Shown one piece after another: positions 17,456 through 25,581 of a stretch of 64,000 nucleotides of DNA (position 1 is its first letter; each line of letters opens with the position of its first letter). Source of the stretch: JAYREN01 sp963663375 (GTDB lineage Bacteria > Acidobacteriota > Holophagae > Holophagales > Holophagaceae); the NCBI GenBank assembly GCA_963663375.1, contig OY760195.1, forward strand, positions 62,001-126,000, read 5' to 3'. The translations under genes were made by a program, and so were the position numbers. Below the pieces are notes generated by a model that was not told the DNA's origin, made no database searches, and saw only the letters and a program-made list of their open reading frames with translations.

Positions 17456-17796
17456 GCAAGGGTTCTTCAGGGCCCAGCGGGGAACTCCAGGGGCGCTTCG
17501 AGGCCGGACTGCGCTTCCTGGTCACCGCCATGGCGCTCCAGGCCGATCAGCGCAGCGCGGCAGCGGCGGTGAGCGCCGCCTGTGATTCGGTGCAGTGCTT
17601 CCTCAGGATCTTCGAGGTCGCAGCCGCTCGGCATCTGCCCGACCCCGAGGGCGAACTCCTCCGTCTGCGCGATCAGTGTGTGGCCCTGCTCACCCCCCAG
17701 CAGAACGCCACCAACGCCGTGGGCCACGCCGTGGAAGCCGCGAAGCTGGCCCGGGACCAGGCGGCGCGGCTGCTCCCCAGGCTGATGGCTCAGTAG
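17452..17796 (+). CDS. Small helical protein translationally coupled to purF, unknown
   Basis: A 114-aa protein that would start at GTG 17452 in a GTGA overlap with the purF stop codon, so it is probably made from the purF transcript by reinitiation. It is almost entirely alpha-helical and Ala-rich (SAAAAVSAACDSVQCFLRI, NAVGHAVEAAKLARDQAA) with two Cys in the middle. No family recognised. Coding is supported by the overlap and continuous helical periodicity, not by homology. Its last 7 bp overlap the convergent gene. Confidence 0.5.
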   Translation: MSKGSSGPSGELQGRFEAGLRFLVTAMALQADQRSAAAAVSAACDSVQCFLRIFEVAAARHLPDPEGELLRLRDQCVALLTPQQNATNAVGHAVEAAKLARDQAARLLPRLMAQ

Positions 17797-18155
17797 CCCC
17801 AGCCGATTGGGAAGAGCTGGTTGACTACGTTTCCGCCCGACATCGTGACGTTTGGATCCATCCAGCGCGGCATGGGCGGGGTCGCGGGGAAGACTGGGAG
17901 CTCCTTCCTCATCGCGAGTCTGAACCTACCTCCGAGGCTCAAGTGCGCGACAGCCTGCTTAGGCATCTGTCCGGGGCCGTCCTCCTCGACCACCACCACT
18001 GCGCCGGGCATGTCCCGCAGCGCCGCGCGCATGGCATGGGCGGCTGAGAAGGCGGCGGAGTGGGCCGTCAATCCCTTGTGGATGGGCGCCGGAGGTCCGC
18101 AGTGTGCGGCCGGGGGCTTGGGAGGTGGGGGAGGGGCATCCAGCAAAATCAGCAT
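17790..18155 (-). CDS. GWGY-tail small protein A (tandem paralogue), unknown
   Basis: A 121-aa protein (start ATG 18155, MLILLDAPPPPPKPP). A Pro-rich N-terminus is followed by the block AMRAALRDMPGAVVVVEEDGP, and the protein ends in FPIGWGY. The neighbouring gene at 18420-18779 encodes a paralogue with RAMHAALRDMPGAVVVVEDDAP and the same FPIGWGY end. Conserved core and tail in two otherwise diverged copies argue that both are real proteins under selection. The ribosome-binding site is weak. I recognise no family and no transmembrane segment. Confidence 0.6.
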   Translation of the reverse strand: MLILLDAPPPPPKPPAAHCGPPAPIHKGLTAHSAAFSAAHAMRAALRDMPGAVVVVEEDGPGQMPKQAVAHLSLGGRFRLAMRKELPVFPATPPMPRWMDPNVTMSGGNVVNQLFPIGWGY

Positions 18156-18419
18156 TGTCGCGTTCCGTTCGGGAACAAGATGGCGCGAGACTCGCGGCGG
18201 TTCCCAATCCCTCACCGCTCGAGACCGTAAGATGAGCGGGGATCGAGACCCGAATGCTCGTAGTGCAAACTATGGTTTTCCAGACAGTCTTTTCCAGCAC
18301 CTCCTCCGAAGTGGTGTGCGACGAGGAGAGCTTCGAGAAGGTTTCCTTTTGATTGAGATTGCGGGGGGCGGGATGACCCATTCAGGTATTTCGGAGAAAT
18401 AGTTGAAGGCTCTTCCGGT

Positions 18420-18779
18420 TCAGTAGCCCCAGCCGATGGGAAAGCCCTTCTGCTGACCCGAGTCGCCCATGGTGTGAAGGAAGCTCGAGTCCACCCAGAG
18501 GGGCCCATTGGGTCCAACGGCGGGGTTCCAGGATCGGGAAGCTCCGAAGATATGGATCTTTCCCTGGAGGAACCTGAAGGCGGAATTGGCCTTGGGCAGG
18601 AAGCTGGGTGCATCATCCTCGACCACGACCACAGCCCCGGGCATGTCCCGCAATGCTGCGTGCATCGCCCGATGGATCTGAAAGCAGCCCGATCCCGGGA
18701 CCAGGCCCTTGATTGTCGAGGCCGGTGGCCCCACGAATGGGGCGATCAGGGGGGTAGGAGGCGGTGGACAGATGGGCAT
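18420..18779 (-). CDS. GWGY-tail small protein B (tandem paralogue), unknown
   Basis: A 119-aa protein (ATG 18779, MPICPPPPTPLIAPF; GGAG nine bases upstream). It shares with the 121-aa neighbour a Pro-rich N-terminus, the core RDMPGAVVVVEDD and the terminal FPIGWGY; the intervening ~45 residues are different. The last ~17 coding bases plus stop are nearly identical in DNA between the two copies. The 264 bp between the genes hold nothing recognisable. Function unknown; the even size and tandem order suggest local duplication. Confidence 0.62.
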   Translation of the reverse strand: MPICPPPPTPLIAPFVGPPASTIKGLVPGSGCFQIHRAMHAALRDMPGAVVVVEDDAPSFLPKANSAFRFLQGKIHIFGASRSWNPAVGPNGPLWVDSSFLHTMGDSGQQKGFPIGWGY

Positions 18780-18870
18780 GACGCGAGACTCCGACCCTGT
18801 GTGAGCCAGGCCCGCCGAGAGTTCCCCGGATGGCGTCGTGGCCTATGAGAACATCACCTGGAGTCCTTTG

Positions 18871-19782
18871 GTGCCCATGTCCCTCGCTTCGATTCCTTTC
18901 GCCATCCTCGGTCCCACGGCCTCGGGCAAGTCCTCGCTGGCCGTGGAGGTGGCGCGGCGCATAGGGGGCACGGTGGTGAACGGGGATCCATTCCAGGCCT
19001 TCGCCGGGCTCGCCATCGGCACCGGCCAGCCGACTGAGGTCGAGCGCGATGGTGTGCCTCACCTTGGATACGGCGCCTTTCCGCTTTCTCAAAGGATCAA
19101 TCCCGCGGATTTCGGCGCCCAGGTTCGGGAGTGGTTGGGGGAAGCACCCAACCCGGTGCTGGTGACGGGCTCGGGGCTTTATCTCCGGGGCATCTGGGAT
19201 CAGTTGAGCGTCCTGCCCGAGGTTTCGGCGGCCCTGGTGGCGCGGGTGCGCGGATGGGAGGAGGGGCTGGGCTCGAGGGCGCTGCATCGCTTCCTGGCCG
19301 CCGTAGATCCCCTCCGGGCGGGCCAGCTCCATCCCAACGACGGCGGGCGCATCCAGCGGGCCTTGGCCCTACACCTGGCCACGGGACAACGCCCCTCCGG
19401 CCTTTTGGATGGCGTCGCCCGGGGCGTTCCCGCGGGCTGGAGGGCGCTGCTGGTGCTGCCTTCCCGCCCCCTCCAGCGGGAGCGGGTGGCTCGGCGGGTG
19501 GCGGCCATGGTCGAGGCCGGCTGGCCAGAGGAAGTGGGCCGCGCCGTGGCTTTCGGCGCGGAGGCCGATCTGCGCCGCCTGCGGCCCCTGGGCTACGAAC
19601 CGTGGCTGGAAGGGGGCGATCCCGGCGCGATCCAGGCCCGCATCATCCAGGGGACCCAGGCCTACGCCAAGCGACAAGTCACGTACTTCCGCAACCAGTG
19701 GCCGGAGATTCCGGTCTGGGATCCCGATACGGAGCCCGTGGAAACGGCCCTGGAGCGGCTGGGCCTCAGCCTGCCTTCCTGA
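18871..19782 (+). CDS. miaA: tRNA dimethylallyltransferase
   Basis: A 303-aa enzyme that adds the dimethylallyl group to A37 of tRNAs reading UNN codons. The P-loop GPTASGKS is at residues 14-21; VNGDPFQAF takes the place of the usual DSxQVY; ITGSGLY-like VTGSGLYLRG and the RQVTYFRNQWPE end (cf. RQ.TWFR) complete the family pattern. GTG 18871 lies 7 nt after GGAG; ATG 18877 and GTG 18838 are alternatives. It overlaps the convergent acyltransferase by 17 bp. Confidence 0.88.
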   Translation: MPMSLASIPFAILGPTASGKSSLAVEVARRIGGTVVNGDPFQAFAGLAIGTGQPTEVERDGVPHLGYGAFPLSQRINPADFGAQVREWLGEAPNPVLVTGSGLYLRGIWDQLSVLPEVSAALVARVRGWEEGLGSRALHRFLAAVDPLRAGQLHPNDGGRIQRALALHLATGQRPSGLLDGVARGVPAGWRALLVLPSRPLQRERVARRVAAMVEAGWPEEVGRAVAFGAEADLRRLRPLGYEPWLEGGDPGAIQARIIQGTQAYAKRQVTYFRNQWPEIPVWDPDTEPVETALERLGLSLPS

Positions 19783-20512
19783 GTCCCTCGATCAGGCTCT
19801 CCACCCGGCGGCGCACCTCCTCGATGAGGGCATCGCGGTCGGGGTAGGCGGCAGGGTCCACGGGCTCGCCGAAGGCCGCGTTGAAGTGGCCGGGGCGGGG
19901 CACCAGGGCGCCGGGGGGCAGCACCTGGAAGGAGCCCTCGATGCCCATGGGCACGATGGGCACCCCGGCATCCATGGCCAGGTTGAAGCCGCCCTTCTTG
20001 AAGGGGCACAGGGCGCCGGTGCGGGTGCGGGTGCCTTCGGGAAAGATCACCACGTTCTTGCCGCCCCGAATTTCCTCGGTGGCCCGCCTGATGCCCGCGA
20101 TGGCCTTTTCCCGGTTCTTGCGGTCAATGAAGATCATGCCTGCGGCCCACACGGCCCACCCGATGCCGGGCATCCAGCGGACTTCCTTCTTGGCCAGGTA
20201 GACCGCCGGGATGGGGATGGCGTTCACGAGGAAGGGCGGGTCCAGCAGGCTTTCGTGATTGCACATGAAGACCACGGGCTGCTGCTCGGTGCGGATGGCC
20301 TCGGGCAGTTGCTCCCAGCCCTCCACGCGCCAGCTGACGCCGCTGAGGAAGAATTGCTGGCGGATCCACCACTTGCCGATGCCGAAGAAGGCGCGGCGGG
20401 GGCCGATGATGGGCACCGCCAGGCAGCAGAGGGTGCTGATGGCCGCTGCGCTGAAGAAGCCCCAGGCTCCCATCAACATCAGCCAGATCCGGTTCCTTCG
20501 CCAGTCGCCCAC
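19766..20512 (-). CDS. plsC: 1-acyl-sn-glycerol-3-phosphate acyltransferase (PlsC family)
   Basis: A 248-aa membrane enzyme of phospholipid synthesis that acylates lysophosphatidate. An N-terminal hydrophobic anchor (about 9-36) precedes motif I NHESLLD (His86, Asp91) and motif III FPEGTRTRTG near residue 156, then the VPIVPMGIEGS block. The length is typical. PlsC is the likeliest member; a paralogous lysophospholipid acyltransferase cannot be excluded. It is divergent from mqo. Confidence 0.85.
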   Translation of the reverse strand: MGDWRRNRIWLMLMGAWGFFSAAAISTLCCLAVPIIGPRRAFFGIGKWWIRQQFFLSGVSWRVEGWEQLPEAIRTEQQPVVFMCNHESLLDPPFLVNAIPIPAVYLAKKEVRWMPGIGWAVWAAGMIFIDRKNREKAIAGIRRATEEIRGGKNVVIFPEGTRTRTGALCPFKKGGFNLAMDAGVPIVPMGIEGSFQVLPPGALVPRPGHFNAAFGEPVDPAAYPDRDALIEEVRRRVESLIEGLRKAG

Positions 20513-20699
20513 GGGGCCTCCTGTCTACCATTGAAGCCTGGAAGGGCCCTGGAGGCCATGCCGGGGCGTAACTGATCGGTCTTTGGGTAATCCAAACCCA
20601 GAGCGATGGCCGCGGGGACGGGTTTCCCGCCCAGGTGAAGGGTTCTTGCTATCCTTCCCCACACCCGCTGAAGCCAGGTCATGCATGAGGAGATGGGCA

Positions 20700-22193
20700 A
20701 TGGCGCTTTCTCGATCCGACAGCCAGGTGGACGTGGTACTCGTGGGCGCCGGGATCGTGAGCGCCACCCTGGCCGCCCTGCTTCACGAGTTGCTGCCGGA
20801 CCTCAGCATCCAGATTTTCGAGCAGCTCGAGGATGTGGCCCAGGAGAGCAGCGAGGCCATGAATAACGCGGGCACGGGTCACGCCGCCAACTGCGAACTG
20901 AACTACACCCCCGAGAAGGCCGACGGTTCCGTGGACATTGCCAAGGCCCTGACCATCAACGAGGCCTTCGAGGTCTCGCTCCAGTTCTGGGCGCACCTGG
21001 TGGAGAAGGGAGCCCTGTCCACGCCGCGGAATTTCGTCCGGCCCGTGCCCCACCTCAGCTTCGTGTGGGGCGATGCCAACGTGCGCTTCCTGCGAGCCCG
21101 CCAGGCCCAGCTGAAGGCCCATCCCATGTTCCAGGACATGCGCATCTCCGAAGACGCTGGCGAACTGGCGGAATGGATGCCCCTGGTGATGCAGGGGCGG
21201 GATTCGGCCACCCCCTGCGTGGCCACCCGGGTGGATCGGGGCACGGACCTGAACTTCGGCGTGCTCGTGCGCCAGATGCTCGCCGGGCTCCAGGCCCGTG
21301 CGGATTTCGCCCTGCACTTGAACCACAAAGTTCAGGATCTCATTAGGGAACCCGAGGGGCGCTGGCGGGTGGTGGTCAAGGATCTGGCGGAAGGAACCAC
21401 CCGGGAGGTGCGGGCCCGCTTCGTGTTCATCGGCGCGGGAGGCGGCGCGTTGCCCCTGGTCCTGAAATCCGGCATCCCGGAGGGCCATGGCTACGGCGGC
21501 TTTCCCGTCAGTGGTCAGTGGCTGGTGTGCCACAATCCCGAGGTGATCGTCCGGCACCAGGCCAAGGTCTACGGCAAGGCCTCCGTGGGGGCGCCGCCCA
21601 TGTCCGTCCCCCACCTGGACACCCGGATGGTCGATGGCCAGCGGGCCCTGCTCTTCGGGCCCTATGCCGGTTTCACCACCAAGTACCTCAAGCATGGGTC
21701 CTTCCTGGACATGCCCAGGGCCCTGCACCTGCACAACCTCTGGCCCATGGCCGCTGCCGCCTGGCACAACCTGGACCTGACCAAGTATCTGGTGGGCGAA
21801 GTGCTGAAGTCCCCGGAACAGCGCATGGATGCTCTGCGGGAGTTCATGCCGGAGGCCCGCACCGAGGATTGGAAACTGGAGATCGCGGGCCAGCGGGTGC
21901 AGATCATCAAGAAGGATCCCAGGCTCGGCGGCAAGCTGGAATTCGGCACGGAGCTGGTGGCCTCCGCCGACGGCTCCATCGCCTCCCTGCTGGGCGCCTC
22001 CCCCGGTGCCTCCACCGCCGCCGCCACCATGATCCTGCTCATCCACCGCTGCTTCCCCGAGTTGGCCAAGGGCGAGGCCTTCCGAGCCACCCTCCAGCGT
22101 ATGATCCCCTCCTACGGTCACGCCCTGGCGAAGGAGCAGGAATTCCTGGGGGGTGTGCGGGCGCGGGTGAATAGTGTGCTGGGGCTGGGGTAG
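20700..22193 (+). CDS. mqo: Malate:quinone oxidoreductase
   Basis: A 497-aa FAD-dependent, membrane-associated enzyme of the TCA cycle that oxidises malate and reduces quinone. The N-terminal FAD site is VVLVGAGIVSATLAALL (about 11-27), followed by the family block SSEAMNNAGTGHAANCELNYTP, and later FIGAGGGALPLL-like and FPVSGQWLVC segments. ATG 20700 sits 7 nt after GAGGAG; an in-frame ATG at 20685 is less well placed. The size equals the usual ~490 aa. It is monocistronic, with a structured-looking region downstream. Confidence 0.93.
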   Translation: MALSRSDSQVDVVLVGAGIVSATLAALLHELLPDLSIQIFEQLEDVAQESSEAMNNAGTGHAANCELNYTPEKADGSVDIAKALTINEAFEVSLQFWAHLVEKGALSTPRNFVRPVPHLSFVWGDANVRFLRARQAQLKAHPMFQDMRISEDAGELAEWMPLVMQGRDSATPCVATRVDRGTDLNFGVLVRQMLAGLQARADFALHLNHKVQDLIREPEGRWRVVVKDLAEGTTREVRARFVFIGAGGGALPLVLKSGIPEGHGYGGFPVSGQWLVCHNPEVIVRHQAKVYGKASVGAPPMSVPHLDTRMVDGQRALLFGPYAGFTTKYLKHGSFLDMPRALHLHNLWPMAAAAWHNLDLTKYLVGEVLKSPEQRMDALREFMPEARTEDWKLEIAGQRVQIIKKDPRLGGKLEFGTELVASADGSIASLLGASPGASTAAATMILLIHRCFPELAKGEAFRATLQRMIPSYGHALAKEQEFLGGVRARVNSVLGLG

Positions 22194-22209
22194 GGCGGCG
22201 ACTCTGGGC

Positions 22210-22295
22210 TGACACGAGAGGGGCGGTTTCCCGCCACCGGGAGGCGCCAAGCCCCCGTTCACAGGGCCGCAAAGCTGCGCCCCTGGTGGGTGTCA
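22210..22295 (+). ncRNA. Candidate structured RNA upstream of pstS, class unknown
   Basis: The 180-bp gap between mqo and pstS contains nested complementarity: TGACAC (22210-22215) with GTGTCA (22290-22295), and inside it AGGGGCG (22219-22225) with CGCCCCT (22278-22284). Two further small hairpins (CCCG/CGGG and CCC/GGG) fill the interior, giving a possible three-way junction with unpaired GCCAAG and GCAAAGC. It does not match a riboswitch class I can name. It could be a 5' leader element of pstS or a mqo 3'-end structure. Confidence 0.35.
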
Positions 22296-22373
22296 CCTCG
22301 AGTTCACAGAATCGCCTCAGGATCGGCATGTCTGGCCGGGATGCTCTAAGTATTCCGAAGCAAAGGAGCCTCC

Positions 22374-23342
22374 ATGCGCCGTCTTCTCCCCTTCACCTTG
22401 AGCCTCCTGGTCGCCGGGACTGCCTTCGCCCAGGCCGTCAAGGTGGACTCGAAGCTGTCGACCTACAAGACCGTTTCCGGTATCAGCGGGAACCTGAGCT
22501 CCGTCGGCTCCGACTCCCTCAACAACCTCATGACTTTCTGGGTCGAGGGCTTCAACAAGAAATACCCCAGCGTGAAGATCCAGGTGGAAGGCAAGGGTTC
22601 CGCCACGGCCCCTCCGGCCCTGATCGAAGGCACGGCCCAACTCGGCCCCATGAGCCGGGAGATGAAGGCCGAGGAGATCGACAAGTTCGAGAAGAAGTAC
22701 GGCTACAAGCCCACCAAGCTCGCGGTCGCCATCGATACGCTGGCGGTGTTCGTCCACAAGGACAACCCCCTGAAGAGCATCTCCATGACCGAGATCGATG
22801 CGGTCTTCTCCAAGTCCCGCAAGGGGGGGCATCCCACCGATATCAAGGTGTGGGGCAATCTGGGGCTCAAGGGTGCCTGGGCCAATCTGCCCATCAGCCT
22901 CTATGGCCGCAACAGCGCCAGCGGCACCTATGGCTACTTCAAGGAGCACGCCCTCTTCAAGGGCGACTACAAGGACGCCGTCAAGGAGCAGCCTGGTTCC
23001 AGCTCCGTGGTCCAGAGCATCGGCTCCGACAAACAGGGCATCGGCTACAGCGGCATCGGCTACGCGACCTCGGGCGTGAAGGCATTGCCGGTGGGCGATC
23101 CCAAGAAATACAACGGCGAGGCTTTTGCGCCCACTTACGAGAACGCCCTCAACGGGAAGTATCCCATCGCGCGCTACCTCTACATCTACGTGAACCACAA
23201 TCCCAAGAAGCCCTTCGATCCCCTGGTCAAGGAATTCCTCAAGTTCGCGCTATCCAAGGAAGGGCAGGAGATCGTGGTGAAGGACGGCTACCTGCCCCTG
23301 ACCGCCAAGATGGAACTGGACGAGCTGAAGAAGCTGAACTGA
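22374..23342 (+). CDS. pstS: Periplasmic phosphate-binding protein PstS
   Basis: A 322-aa secreted binding protein for inorganic phosphate. It has a signal peptide (MRRLLPFTLSLLVAGTAFA), the early SGNLSSVGSDSLNNLM phosphate loop, GSSSVVQSIGSDKQGIGYSG in the second lobe and the YIYVNHNPKKPFDPLVKEFL block of the PstS-like family. AAAGGAG precedes ATG 22374. It heads the pst cluster and is separated from pstC by a hairpin that could keep pstS mRNA more abundant. No convincing Pho box was found by eye. Confidence 0.9.
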   Translation: MRRLLPFTLSLLVAGTAFAQAVKVDSKLSTYKTVSGISGNLSSVGSDSLNNLMTFWVEGFNKKYPSVKIQVEGKGSATAPPALIEGTAQLGPMSREMKAEEIDKFEKKYGYKPTKLAVAIDTLAVFVHKDNPLKSISMTEIDAVFSKSRKGGHPTDIKVWGNLGLKGAWANLPISLYGRNSASGTYGYFKEHALFKGDYKDAVKEQPGSSSVVQSIGSDKQGIGYSGIGYATSGVKALPVGDPKKYNGEAFAPTYENALNGKYPIARYLYIYVNHNPKKPFDPLVKEFLKFALSKEGQEIVVKDGYLPLTAKMELDELKKLN

Positions 23343-23355
23343 ATCGACGAGGGCC

Positions 23356-23387
23356 GACCGTGCCGGGGCGAAGGCTCCGGCACGGTC
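23356..23387 (+). terminator. Intercistronic hairpin between pstS and pstC
   Basis: A perfect 11-bp stem GACCGTGCCGG/CCGGCACGGTC with a 10-nt loop, then TTT, located 14 nt after the pstS stop. The U run is too short for full termination, so it may act as a partial terminator or 3'-stabilising hairpin that raises pstS expression over the permease genes. Confidence 0.6.
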
Positions 23388-23412
23388 TTTCCAGGGAAGG
23401 TGATCTTCGACC

Positions 23413-25581
23413 ATGGATGATTCGGGCCGAAACCTCCGCCGCGCCAAGCGCATCGACCGCCTCATGAAGGGTGTCATCACCTTCGGGGGGCTGATGATCA
23501 TTTTCGCGGTGGTGGGAATCCTGGTGTTCATCGGGAAGGAAGCCTTCCCGCTCTTCCGGGCTCCCCGCACCGCGGCCTTGGCGCCCCTGGGGCTCTCGGC
23601 TTCCCAGGGGATGATCCAGGACGAATCCCGGAAGGCGCTCATGACCCTGGGGCCGGAGCAGGGTGTCGAGGCCTACGCGCTGCCCGGTCCCGTGCGCCGG
23701 GAAGTCCAGGGCTCCGCGCCCGCCAAGCCCTGGCGCCTGGCCCTGGGGCCCTCCTCCAAGGGCGAATTCGTGGTCCTGGCCGCGGATGGGCTGCTTTACC
23801 GTGGCCGAGCCGAATGGGACAAGCCCGCCGGCGAAAACGACCCGCAGCATTGGACCCCGACTGTCCAGTGGAGTGCGGGGCACCCCGTCAAGGGCGGGCT
23901 CCAGGCGCTGCTCCATTCGCGCCTGCTCGCCGGAGGAGGGCTGGGAGGCGGCGAGATCCTGCGGGTGGCAGGGCTCGCCAATGGCCAGCTGGTGTGGGGA
24001 GAAGTCGCCTTGGAGGGTGATGCTCCCCTTGAACTCCGTGTGATCGAACTGCCTGCCGGAGCCGCGACCCAGGCCGCCCTCTGGAGCGCCGATGGGCAGC
24101 AATTGATCGTGGGCACCCTGGACGGAAAACTCCTCGTCCTCGATGGGGCCAGTGACATGCGGGTGCTGCGGGAGGCGGCCTTCGGGGAGAGCATCACGGC
24201 CCTGGCCTTCGTGTTGGGCGAAAACAGCATCCTGGTGGGCGGTGGACGGGGCTCCATGGCGGCCTACCAGCAGGTGCGCGTGAACGAGGTGATGAGCCTC
24301 CAGGCCTTTCATCAATTTCCTCCCCACTCGGGGCGCGTGCGGGGCTTCATGGCCTCCCTCCGGGACAAGCGGTTCCTGAGCTGGAGCGATGCCGGTCTCG
24401 CCGTGGATCACCTGACCACGGAGAAGCGCCTGCTCCAGGCCCCGGTGGCCAACCTGGTGACGGCCTCCCTTTCGCCACGGGGCGAGAGCATCCTGGCCGC
24501 CACCGGCGGGGGCCAGATTCTCGGATGGTCCCTGGATGCCCCCCACACGGAGGTGAGCTGGTCCCTGCTCTGGGGCAAGACCCACTACGAGGGCTATTCG
24601 AAGCCCGAGTACGTCTGGCAATCCACCGGGGGCACCGACGACTTCGAATCCAAGTTCAGCCTCGTGCCCCTGCTCTTCGGCACCCTGAAGGGCACCCTCT
24701 ACGCGCTGCTCTTTGCCATGCCCCTGGCCATCTTCGGGGCCCTCTACACCAGCCAGTTCGCGAGCCCTGGGCTGCGCAACCTCATCAAGCCCGTGGTCGA
24801 AATCATGGCGGCGCTGCCTTCTGTGGTCCTGGGGTTCCTGGCGGGGCTGGTGCTGGCGCCCCTGTTCGAGCGGACCCTGGTGCAGTTCTTCCTCGTGCCG
24901 GGCGTGGCTCTCCTGTTGGCGCTCATCCTGGTTCCGATCTGGGGAAGGTTGCCCCGGGCCTTCCGCAAGACCTTCGGTGAAGGGCGTGAGGCCCTGTGGG
25001 TCATCCCGCTCCTGCTGGTGGCCTTTGGTGTTTCCTTCTATGCCGCGCCTCACTTCGAGCGGCTCGTCCTGGGCGGTGACTACCGCCAGTGGCTGCAGGG
25101 GCACGGCCAGATCTACGAGCAGCGGAACAGCATCGTGGTGGGCTTCGCCATGGGGTTCGCGGTCATCCCCATCATCTTCACCATCAGCGAAGATGCCCTC
25201 TCCGCGGTGCCAAAATCCCTCAGCTCCGCCAGCCTCGCCTGCGGCGCATCCCCCTGGCAGACGGCGTGGCGAGTGGTGCTGCCCACGGCGAGTCCAGGCA
25301 TTTTCTCCGCCACCATGGTGGGTTTCGGGCGGGCCATCGGCGAAACCATGATCGTGCTCATGGCCACGGGCAACACGCCCATCATGGACTGGAGCCCTTT
25401 CAACGGGATGCGTACCCTGGCGGCGAACATCGCGGTGGAGATACCCGAGGCACCCCACCACGGAACCCTTTACCGGGTGCTATTCCTGGCGGCGCTGCTG
25501 CTCTTCCTGCTCACGTTCATCCTGAACTCCCTGGCTGAACTCATCCGCATCCGCTTGCGCAAACGCTACGAGTCCCTCTGA
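23413..25581 (+). CDS. pstC: Phosphate ABC transporter permease PstC, large COG4590-type
   Basis: A 722-aa permease. TM1 (about 20-42) is followed by ~370 residues predicted to be extracytoplasmic, with repeated short beta motifs (LIVGTLDGKLLVLDGASDM, ILVGGGRGSMAAYQQ) like a beta-propeller. The canonical PstC permease domain starts near residue 416 (FSLVPLLFGTLKGTLYALL) with the EAA-type loop SLACGASPWQTAWRVVLP near 615. Ordinary PstC is ~300 aa; this layout corresponds to the COG4590 group. It forms the channel with PstA. Its stop codon overlaps the pstA start (TGATG). Confidence 0.87.
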   Translation: MDDSGRNLRRAKRIDRLMKGVITFGGLMIIFAVVGILVFIGKEAFPLFRAPRTAALAPLGLSASQGMIQDESRKALMTLGPEQGVEAYALPGPVRREVQGSAPAKPWRLALGPSSKGEFVVLAADGLLYRGRAEWDKPAGENDPQHWTPTVQWSAGHPVKGGLQALLHSRLLAGGGLGGGEILRVAGLANGQLVWGEVALEGDAPLELRVIELPAGAATQAALWSADGQQLIVGTLDGKLLVLDGASDMRVLREAAFGESITALAFVLGENSILVGGGRGSMAAYQQVRVNEVMSLQAFHQFPPHSGRVRGFMASLRDKRFLSWSDAGLAVDHLTTEKRLLQAPVANLVTASLSPRGESILAATGGGQILGWSLDAPHTEVSWSLLWGKTHYEGYSKPEYVWQSTGGTDDFESKFSLVPLLFGTLKGTLYALLFAMPLAIFGALYTSQFASPGLRNLIKPVVEIMAALPSVVLGFLAGLVLAPLFERTLVQFFLVPGVALLLALILVPIWGRLPRAFRKTFGEGREALWVIPLLLVAFGVSFYAAPHFERLVLGGDYRQWLQGHGQIYEQRNSIVVGFAMGFAVIPIIFTISEDALSAVPKSLSSASLACGASPWQTAWRVVLPTASPGIFSATMVGFGRAIGETMIVLMATGNTPIMDWSPFNGMRTLAANIAVEIPEAPHHGTLYRVLFLAALLLFLLTFILNSLAELIRIRLRKRYESL

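Noticed and set aside
18212..18616. A 134-codon minus-strand frame between the GWGY paralogues
   Set aside because: Overlaps paralogue B in another frame, Ser/Pro-rich, no start signal.
20679..22262. Long open frame antisense to mqo
   Set aside because: Runs opposite a clear Mqo; composition is His/Gly/Gln-rich low-complexity typical of antisense in GC-rich genes.
23239..25461. A 740-codon open frame antisense to pstC
   Set aside because: The plus-strand gene is a recognisable permease with ordered signals; the antisense product has no domain.
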